DNA of 14,854 nt from an uncultured Paraprevotella sp. (GTDB taxonomy: Bacteria > Bacteroidota > Bacteroidia > Bacteroidales > Bacteroidaceae). Location of the stretch: NCBI GenBank assembly GCA_910584955.1, contig CAJUDC010000057.1, positions 1 to 14,854 of the forward strand. Reading direction: 5' to 3'. Shown here piece after piece: positions 8,082-13,039 of the stretch (positions are counted from its first letter, which is position 1; each line of letters starts with the position of its first letter). A program made the position numbers and the translations under genes. The notes beneath the pieces are model-generated. The model saw nothing but the letters and a program-made list of their open reading frames with translations. It had not been told where the DNA came from and did no database searches.

Positions 8082-8113
8082 CAAAGTTAGTCCGTTTTTT
8101 CCTATCGGACAAA
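8082..8113 (-). promoter_or_regulatory. Promoter of the ilv operon (upstream of ilvD)
   Basis: The minus strand reads TTTG (8113-8110), a 20-nt spacer, then TAACTTTG (8089-8082). This fully matches the Bacteroidetes vegetative promoter with TTTG at -33 and TA-N2-TTTG at -7. The predicted leader before the ilvD ATG is only about 30 nt, too short for a classical leader-peptide attenuator, so regulation is more likely by a DNA-binding factor or at the enzyme level. Confidence 0.82.
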
Positions 8114-8525
8114 AGTTTTTCACATAAAATCATCCCTTATACAAAAAACCGCAAGGAAGAATACCGTATAAATAACAAATCATTTATAATAACACACGAA
8201 TAACTTTCGAATTAACACAATACAATTCCTTTTGATACCGGACTGATCCGACACAGCGACTACCGTCCGCCTTCGTCCTCCGTACTTTTTCGTTTCTTCC
8301 CAACAAGTTCCTCCCTTCAGCACACCTATCGCACATCAAACCTTGATGTGTACAAAACAAGCTTTAAAGTGACCGGATTAAATTTTGATCGCTACACACC
8401 AAGGCTCGATTTGCAGTTTGCAGCGGCTCCGGCATTCCTTTTATCGACGAAAAACATTTCTTTGAAACCGGTTGCCTGCCGGAAAGCGATTTCACTTTTT
8501 CCTTCCTTCTTTCGTTTTTTTATTG
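8114..8525. other. Divergent intergenic region between ilvD and slyD
   Basis: About 410 bases separate the ilv promoter from the slyD -7 element. The ilvD-proximal half is AT-rich (8131-8235); the rest is mixed. It contains a perfect inverted repeat at 8332-8350, listed separately. I see no gene with coding character, no terminator and no tRNA. A plus-strand frame starting at 8348 runs into slyD in another frame and covers its promoter, so I treat it as chance. Confidence 0.55.
8332..8350. promoter_or_regulatory. Perfect inverted repeat, possible operator
   Basis: CACATCAA-ACC-TTGATGTG is an 8+8 perfect dyad with a 3-nt spacer. It lies about 285 nt upstream of ilvD and 218 nt upstream of slyD. 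The size and symmetry suit a binding site for a dimeric regulator, and no T tract follows, so it is not a terminator. The binding protein and target are unknown. Confidence 0.4.
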
Positions 8526-8533
8526 TATCTTTG
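8526..8533 (+). promoter_or_regulatory. Promoter -7 element of slyD (TATCTTTG)
   Basis: TATCTTTG matches TA-N2-TTTG and lies 34 nt before the slyD ATG, giving a leader of about 30 nt. No clear TTTG is found at -33; the region there is pyrimidine-rich (ccttccttctttcg). Confidence 0.62.
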
Positions 8534-8567
8534 TCCGCATTAATTTATCATCTAAACAAATACGATT

Positions 8568-9158
8568 ATGGATACTACTCCGAACAAGTACATTACTGTG
8601 GCATACGAATTATATATCGAGACGGACGGTGAGAAAGAATTGATTGAGAAAGCACCGACGGAACATCCGTTCCAATTCATTTCCGATATGGGCACCACAT
8701 TGGATGCTTTCGAAGCACAGATCAAGCCCCTGGCACGCGGCGACAAATTCGATTTCACACTGAGTGTGGACGAGGCTTACGGCCCTTACGAAAAAGAACG
8801 CGTAGTAGAAGTGAGCAAAGACACATTCAAGGTGAACGGACACTTCGACAAGGAACGTATCTATCCGGGTGCCGTGGTTCCTTTGATGAACGCCGACGGT
8901 GAACGTTTCAACGGTACCATCGCCGAAGTGAAGGACGACATCATTGTGATCGACCTGAACCATCCGCTGGCCGGCAAAGCGCTGAATTTTGTAGGCGAGG
9001 TGACGGAAAACCGCGAAGCTACCAAAGAAGAGATTCAGGGCATGCTGAATATGCTGAGCGGCGAAGGCGGTTGCGGATGCGGATGCTGCGGCGACGATTG
9101 CGGCGAAGGCGGATGCGGCGAACACGAAGGCGGATGCGGATGCGGCCATTGCCACTGA
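8568..9158 (+). CDS. slyD: SlyD-type FKBP peptidyl-prolyl isomerase with Cys/His-rich metal-binding tail
   Basis: This is a cytoplasmic prolyl cis-trans isomerase and chaperone; E. coli SlyD also binds nickel and supports hydrogenase maturation. The 196-residue product has an FKBP N-half (LDAFEAQIKPLARGDKFDFT at 45-64, then VDEAYGPY at 67-74), an insert-in-flap chaperone region at about 75-125, and the closing signature DLNHPLAGKALNFVGEV (129-145). The tail from 167 contains 9 cysteines (169, 171, 173, 174, 178, 183, 190, 192, 195) and 3 histidines (186, 194, 196) in Gly-rich spacing, and ends CGHCH, a likely metal-binding site. At DNA level the tail includes three copies of a 15-nt unit, suggesting growth by slippage. 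aroC follows 26 nt later, so the two are probably co-transcribed. The ATG at 8568 is set by the promoter and family alignment. Confidence 0.93.
   Translation: MDTTPNKYITVAYELYIETDGEKELIEKAPTEHPFQFISDMGTTLDAFEAQIKPLARGDKFDFTLSVDEAYGPYEKERVVEVSKDTFKVNGHFDKERIYPGAVVPLMNADGERFNGTIAEVKDDIIVIDLNHPLAGKALNFVGEVTENREATKEEIQGMLNMLSGEGGCGCGCCGDDCGEGGCGEHEGGCGCGHCH
9062..9139 (+). repeat. Short imperfect repeats coding the SlyD Cys-rich tail
   Basis: The unit cgaaggcggNtgcgg occurs at 9062-9076, 9104-9118 and 9125-9139 in the same reading frame, coding GGCG-type segments, with further ggatgc triplet-like copies between. It is part of slyD, not an independent element. Confidence 0.7.
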
Positions 9159-9184
9159 CCGTCGGATAAAAACAAAAGGACAAG

Positions 9185-10261
9185 ATGAGCAATACGTTTG
9201 GAAACCTGTTCCGGCTGACCAGTTTCGGTGAAAGCCACGGCCCGGGAGTGGGCGGTGTGGTGGACGGCATGCCCGCCGGCATCGAAGTGGATACCGATTT
9301 CATACAGGCTGAACTGAATCGCCGGCGCCCCGGACAAAGCCGATTGACCACTCCGCGCAAGGAAGACGACCGGGTGGAGATCCTCTCGGGCGTATTCGAG
9401 GGGCGCACCACAGGATGTCCCATAGGCTTTTTGGTGAGAAACGCCAATCAGCATTCCAACGACTACGATAACATCCGCGACTTGTACCGGCCCTCGCACG
9501 CCGATTTCACCTATACCCGGAAATACGGTCTGCGCGACCATCGGGGAGGGGGCCGTTCTTCGGCGCGCGAGACGATAGCCCGATGCGTGGGCGGAGCATT
9601 GGCCAAACTGGCCCTCCGGCAACTGGGCATACAGATCACGGCCTACACGTCGCAAGTGGGAAGCATCGCTCTGCCACACGACTACCGCCATTATGACCTG
9701 ACGCTCACGGAGAGCAACGACGTGCGCTGCCCCGACACGGAAAAGGCGGTCGAGATGGCCGCACTCATATCGGAAGTGAAAGCGGCGGGCGACACCATCG
9801 GAGGTGTGATTACCTGCGTCGTACAGGGCTGTCCGGTGGGATTGGGCGAACCGGCTTTCGGCAAGCTCCATGCCGCTTTGGGCGGAGCTATGCTGAGTAT
9901 CAATGCGGTAAAAGGCTTCGAATACGGTCTGGGATTTGCAGGAGCATGCCAGCGCGGCAGCGAGCAGAACGACGAGTTTTACAACGATAACGGGCGCATC
10001 AGTACCCGCACCAACCGCAGCGGCGGCATCCAGGGAGGCATCAGCAACGGACAAGACATCTATTTCCGGGTTGCCTTCAAGCCCGTAGCCACCTTGCTGA
10101 TGGAACAAAAAACCGTGACCACAGACGGAACGGAAACTCGCCTCACCGCCCGTGGGCGGCATGACGCCTGCGTGCTGCCACGAGCCGTACCGGTAGTGGA
10201 GGCGATGGCGGCCATGACCGTGCTGGATTACTATCTGCTCAACCGGACGACGTTATTGTGA
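9185..10261 (+). CDS. aroC: Chorismate synthase
   Basis: This enzyme converts 5-enolpyruvylshikimate-3-phosphate to chorismate with reduced FMN, the last step of the shikimate pathway and the branch point to aromatic amino acids and other chorismate products. The 358 residues match the family. Signatures are GESHGPGVGGVVDGMPAG (15-32), RRRPGQS (47-52), RPSHADFTY (102-110), the FMN-site stretch GGGRSSARET (121-130) and GRHDAC (324-329). H18 and H105 are the two conserved catalytic histidines, and D327 is the conserved Asp. An AGGA-containing sequence lies before the ATG. It follows slyD by 26 nt. No hairpin terminator directly follows the stop; readthrough would end at the terminator at 10409-10450. 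Confidence 0.97.
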   Translation: MSNTFGNLFRLTSFGESHGPGVGGVVDGMPAGIEVDTDFIQAELNRRRPGQSRLTTPRKEDDRVEILSGVFEGRTTGCPIGFLVRNANQHSNDYDNIRDLYRPSHADFTYTRKYGLRDHRGGGRSSARETIARCVGGALAKLALRQLGIQITAYTSQVGSIALPHDYRHYDLTLTESNDVRCPDTEKAVEMAALISEVKAAGDTIGGVITCVVQGCPVGLGEPAFGKLHAALGGAMLSINAVKGFEYGLGFAGACQRGSEQNDEFYNDNGRISTRTNRSGGIQGGISNGQDIYFRVAFKPVATLLMEQKTVTTDGTETRLTARGRHDACVLPRAVPVVEAMAAMTVLDYYLLNRTTLL

Positions 10262-10321
10262 GATTCGTAGAAGAAAACGGGCTGTCGGTAGAAAACTCCT
10301 TAAGATTTAGAAAAGAAAGTG

Positions 10322-10329
10322 TACCTTTG
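10322..10329 (+). promoter_or_regulatory. Promoter -7 element (TACCTTTG) of the small RNA candidate
   Basis: TACCTTTG fully matches TA-N2-TTTG and lies 61 nt after the aroC stop. The -33 position (about 10297-10302, tcctta) is a poor match. No protein frame follows within 200 nt, but a structured stretch and a terminator do. Confidence 0.6.
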
Positions 10330-10332
10330 CAG

Positions 10333-10450
10333 CGTCCGAAAGGACGAGGAGCTGTGAAGCCCCTTCTTCTAGATAACTTAGTTAAGTCTAGTTTTAGTTT
10401 TTGTGCAGGATTGTCCCGACCATTGGCGAATGGCGGGACAATCTTCTTTT
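10333..10450 (+). ncRNA. Candidate structured small RNA, about 115 nt
   Basis: A promoter-like element at 10322-10329 is followed by a chain of hairpins that ends in a strong terminator. Hairpin 1 is cgtcc-GAAA-ggacg (10333-10346), a GNRA tetraloop. A 4-bp gaag/cttc element may form at 10356-10366. Hairpin 2 (10369-10391) pairs ctagataac with gtta and tctag around a tta loop, with a 2-nt bulge. A U-rich, mostly unpaired stretch follows (10392-10405), then the terminator hairpin. The gene downstream has its own promoter beyond the terminator, which argues against a leader or riboswitch. The start is placed about 4 nt after the -7 element. It could instead be an aroC 3' UTR fragment. I do not recognise it as tmRNA, SRP RNA, RNase P RNA or 6S RNA. 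Confidence 0.55.
10409..10450 (+). terminator. Intrinsic terminator of the small RNA (and probably of slyD-aroC)
   Basis: A 10-bp stem (10409-10418 with 10434-10443) extends past a bulged A (10419) into a 5-bp stem ccatt/aatgg with loop ggcg. T-rich ttctttt follows at 10444-10450. The opposite strand has no T tract. Confidence 0.9.
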
Positions 10451-10513
10451 CAAGATGACCAAACAACTGAAAAGTTTCCTGCCGCAATTGTTGCGAAAGC
10501 CGTAAAAAAGATG

Positions 10514-10521
10514 TAGTTTTG
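10514..10521 (+). promoter_or_regulatory. Promoter -7 element (TAGTTTTG) of the alpha/beta hydrolase gene
   Basis: TAGTTTTG matches TA-N2-TTTG and lies 22 nt before the hydrolase ATG, giving a leader of under 20 nt. A partial -33 (TTG at 10491-10493) lies 20 nt upstream. A small dyad, cgcaa-ttg-ttgcg (10483-10495), overlaps that -33 position. Confidence 0.65.
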
Positions 10522-10543
10522 CTCGTACTAAAACAAGAATCCC

Positions 10544-11380
10544 ATGAGAAAAACACTCCTCTGCTGCCTGCTCTGCCTGACAATCCTACCGGCATCGGCG
10601 CAGGAAACAAACCAAGAAACAGCACTGTGGCCCGGGAAAGTGCCGGGTTCCGTCAAGGCTAAAAACCCGGCGGTAAAGGATTTGACATCCGAACAGAGCG
10701 TAATCAGACTGACGGAAGTGACCAACCCCACACTGGCCGTATATCCGCCTGTGGGCGAAAGCAACGGTGCGGCTGTGATCGTAAGTCCCGGAGGCGGCTA
10801 TCAGGTTTTGGCCTATAACAAAGAAGGAACCGAGATCGCCCAATGGCTGGCCCGACAAGGCTACACGGCTTTTGTCCTGGCCTATCGTATCCCTAACCAG
10901 CAGGAAGGCGCCCTTCAGGACATACAACGGGCTATCCGGGTGGTACGTCACCAATATCACCTGCAACAGGTAGGCGTGATCGGTTTCTCGGCCGGAGCCA
11001 GCCTTTCCGCACGGGCGGCCACCCGCTTTACGGAACGGTTATATCCTGCTGTGGACGAAGCCGATTCGCTCAGTTGCCGGCCGGACTTCGCTATGCTGAT
11101 CTACCCGGCCTATCTGGACCAGGGAGACAACCGTACACTGACACCCGAACTGACCCTGACGCCCCAGACACCGCCCATGTTCATATTTGCCACAAGCGAC
11201 GATTTCTACGGCAACAGCGCACTGGTCATGGCACAGGCATTGCGCGACCACAAGCTCCCCGTAGACCTGCATTTCCTTGCAAAAGGCGGACACGGCTACG
11301 GTATGCGGCGCGGACCGGGGCTGGTATGGCCCGGAATGGCCGAGACATGGCTTAAACAAATCACAAGCGGGAAGAAATAA
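10544..11380 (+). CDS. Secreted alpha/beta hydrolase (acetylxylan esterase-like)
   Basis: A predicted exported serine esterase of 278 residues. The N-terminus MRKTLLCCLLCLTILPASAQ looks like a signal peptide with cleavage after residues ASA, so it acts in the periplasm or outside. The mature protein opens with LWPGKVPGS, then AVIVSPGGGYQVLAYNKEG (77-95), where the Gly-rich turn suits the oxyanion hole. The nucleophile elbow is GFSAG (147-151) with S149. The acid is probably D219 or D220 in ATSDDF, and H250 in KGGHGYGM is the catalytic histidine. This pattern is common in Bacteroidales proteins annotated as acetylxylan or carbohydrate esterases; the substrate is not determined here. It is a single-gene unit with its own promoter, convergent with the genes that follow. 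No polysaccharide-utilisation genes (SusC/SusD-like) are adjacent. Confidence 0.88.
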   Translation: MRKTLLCCLLCLTILPASAQETNQETALWPGKVPGSVKAKNPAVKDLTSEQSVIRLTEVTNPTLAVYPPVGESNGAAVIVSPGGGYQVLAYNKEGTEIAQWLARQGYTAFVLAYRIPNQQEGALQDIQRAIRVVRHQYHLQQVGVIGFSAGASLSARAATRFTERLYPAVDEADSLSCRPDFAMLIYPAYLDQGDNRTLTPELTLTPQTPPMFIFATSDDFYGNSALVMAQALRDHKLPVDLHFLAKGGHGYGMRRGPGLVWPGMAETWLKQITSGKK

Positions 11381-11391
11381 ATTCTTCCCGC
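11367..11391. terminator. Hairpin between convergent genes, probably bidirectional terminator
   Basis: A perfect 10-bp stem, gcgggaagaa/ttcttcccgc, with a 5-nt loop includes the TAA stop of the hydrolase gene. On the minus strand it is followed by ttgtgatttgttt; on the plus strand by the pyrimidine-rich cctctactctcctt. The T tracts are imperfect on both sides, the minus side being better. It could end both convergent transcripts. Confidence 0.55.
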
Positions 11392-11435
11392 CTCTACTCT
11401 CCTTACAGCCTCGCCCGGACAGAAAAGTCTTTCCG

Positions 11436-12131
11436 TCAGAGATGGACTTTCACACCGACGGCGAGGCTTATAATATCCTTGAATTTAACGTTCCGATCGC
11501 CAAAACAGGTGATCAGATCCGTATCGCACGTGCTAAATTCGTAATACAACGAAATCCCTTGCGCCAAAACCCGTTTATCATCGGGACGATAATAGCCGAT
11601 CCGTTGTCCCGCAAAAATATTAGCCCGCAAGCGGGTGGAAAATCCGTAATATCCACCGGGATAACGACCGGGTTCGCTCACCCAGAAATTATGATTAAGC
11701 ACCGATGAAAAGAACACACCGCACGACAAAGGCCTATAGGCGAATCCTCTGTCGCCCAATGCTATCTTCCAGGGAATGTAGCTCTGCCGGACCGTAAAAA
11801 CGATCTTAGCCTCTTCACTTTCAAACTTGGGCAAGAAACCGAACATCAGGTCGGTTTCCCACTGATCGGAGCGCCCGTAAGTCCATCCGGCTCCCAAAGA
11901 AACCACACCGATGCTACCGGCAAACTGCATTTTATAGTGCCTCGGAATAAGACGCTGCCAGCGGCGCATCCGCTTGATCATCCGGCGTTCATAAACGGAA
12001 AGCTCCGCCACCTCAGGAACGGATGCCGAAAGAAGAAGCGTATCCGCCGGAACGGAAGAAACGGCATCCTGGGCCGACACTACCGAAGCGACACACCCCA
12101 GCAGACTAAAAACTACACTTCTCAATCTCAT
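11436..12131 (-). CDS. Predicted envelope/outer-membrane protein, function unknown
   Basis: This 231-residue protein begins MRLRSVVFSLLGCVASVVSA-QD, a signal peptide with likely cleavage after SA. Residues 45-66 are basic and helical (ELSVYERRMIKRMRRWQRLI). From about 67 on there are alternating aromatic and polar segments such as MQFAGSIGVVSLGAGWTYG, FSTRLRANIFAGQRIGYY and GISLYYEFS, ending AVGVKVHL, consistent with a small beta-barrel in the outer membrane. I do not recognise a named family. Its ATG lies inside the end of the metallophosphoesterase gene, overlapping by 26 nt in another frame, so translation is probably coupled and the two likely act together. A hairpin at 11367-11391 may terminate it. 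The Bacteroidales-type short beta-barrel idea is an inference from the strand pattern. Confidence 0.82.
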   Translation of the reverse strand: MRLRSVVFSLLGCVASVVSAQDAVSSVPADTLLLSASVPEVAELSVYERRMIKRMRRWQRLIPRHYKMQFAGSIGVVSLGAGWTYGRSDQWETDLMFGFLPKFESEEAKIVFTVRQSYIPWKIALGDRGFAYRPLSCGVFFSSVLNHNFWVSEPGRYPGGYYGFSTRLRANIFAGQRIGYYRPDDKRVLAQGISLYYEFSTCDTDLITCFGDRNVKFKDIISLAVGVKVHL

Positions 12132-12921
12132 AACCGTCTTCTTTTATCGTAATCACGAAATATCCTCTGCGATCTATACTCGTACAACCGTAATACATCA
12201 GTCCGTCGTTGAACAGCTCTCCCTCCGCGTAGTAATGATTGTGTCCGTACAAACAGAACTGAATGCCGGGCAACATCAACAAATATCGTTCGAAAGGCTT
12301 TGCCACATTGTTGTTGAACTCTACATCACCGGGAGGCACATGCATCAGCACAATGGTCTTCTCAGCTCCGTAAGGTTGACGGGTAATCTGGTCCTCCAGA
12401 AAACCGAAATCGGGAACCGGATGGCTGTAGTCGTACTCCAGGGCATTCGTATTCAAACAGATGAAGCGCACATTGCCGGCCGTAAATACGAAATTAACCG
12501 GACCGTAAATAGTACCGAACACATCACGACCGGTCCCCAGACAATCGTGATTGCCCAGCAAGCAGACATAAGGCATCCACAAATGCGACATAAAATCGCG
12601 GGTCCACATAAACTCTTTGGTCTCGCCGAAATCGGCCTGGTCGCCTCCATGCAGCACAAAGTCAATATCCCCCCGCGCATTGATGGCATCGATCGCCTTA
12701 CGGGTCTCGTCGTAATGCCGTTGCGTATCGCTGATCATGGCGAAACGAAACGTTTTCCTCCCTGCCATCTGCTGCTCGATAAGAGCCGTATTCCGCAAGT
12801 TTATCCCCGTTTCTCCCCGAACGCGCGTATCGTAAGGATGGTATTCTATCACATCGCACCCTGCTGCAAGCACCAACGCCGCCAGTATTCCTATATATAT
12901 ATGAATATTCTTTCGCATCAT
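12106..12921 (-). CDS. Lipoprotein calcineurin-like metallophosphoesterase
   Basis: A predicted two-metal phosphoesterase anchored as a lipoprotein, 271 residues from the chosen start. MMRKNIHIYIGILAALVLAAGC is a lipoprotein signal with lipobox LAAGC and C22 as the lipidated residue. Metal-site motifs in order: ISDTQ (63-67, Asp followed by Gln where DxH is usual), GGDQAD (92-97), GNHDC (123-127), MHVPPG (193-198) and GHNHY (226-230). The substrate is unknown. The open frame extends to an ATG at 13047, but that would place the signal after 42 residues and run across the promoter, so 12921 (or the adjacent ATG at 12918) is preferred. The TACTTTTG element ends only 5 nt before the ATG. It lies downstream of recQ and overlaps the envelope-protein gene. 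Confidence 0.9.
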   Translation of the reverse strand: MMRKNIHIYIGILAALVLAAGCDVIEYHPYDTRVRGETGINLRNTALIEQQMAGRKTFRFAMISDTQRHYDETRKAIDAINARGDIDFVLHGGDQADFGETKEFMWTRDFMSHLWMPYVCLLGNHDCLGTGRDVFGTIYGPVNFVFTAGNVRFICLNTNALEYDYSHPVPDFGFLEDQITRQPYGAEKTIVLMHVPPGDVEFNNNVAKPFERYLLMLPGIQFCLYGHNHYYAEGELFNDGLMYYGCTSIDRRGYFVITIKEDGYEIEKCSF

Positions 12922-12926
12922 GGCAG

Positions 12927-12957
12927 CAAAAGTACACAAAATTCCCGGGGAGCGAAA
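12927..12957 (-). promoter_or_regulatory. Promoter of the metallophosphoesterase gene, very short or no leader
   Basis: The minus strand reads TTTC (12957-12954), a 19-nt spacer, then TACTTTTG (12934-12927), a good match to the Bacteroidetes promoter. The last G is 5 nt before the first ATG (12921), so transcription should start at or within a few bases of the start codon. Confidence 0.65.
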
Positions 12958-12977
12958 GAATGAAACTTTCTTTAATA

Positions 12978-12999
12978 TGTTCATTTTGTCGGATGAACA
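12978..12999. promoter_or_regulatory. Inverted repeat between recQ and the metallophosphoesterase gene
   Basis: TGTTCAT and ATGAACA form a 7+7 perfect dyad separated by 8 nt, about 20 nt upstream of the -33 element of the metallophosphoesterase promoter. Without a T tract it is not a convincing recQ terminator; an operator is possible. Confidence 0.3.
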
Positions 13000-13039
13000 G
13001 ACCGTTTCCGGCTCAATGCCGCAAGCCCATACGGCTGAA

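Noticed and set aside
8348..8632. 94-residue plus-strand frame in the ilvD-slyD gap
   Set aside because: It covers the slyD promoter and overlaps slyD in another frame; the composition is not protein-like in the gap.
9035..10162. 375-residue minus-strand frame opposite aroC and the slyD tail
   Set aside because: aroC has all chorismate synthase signatures. The antisense frame ends in Pro/His repeats that mirror the slyD repeat DNA.
10258..10458. 66-residue plus-strand frame over the small RNA region
   Set aside because: It runs through the promoter, the hairpins and nearly the whole terminator, so it is better explained as chance reading of RNA structure.
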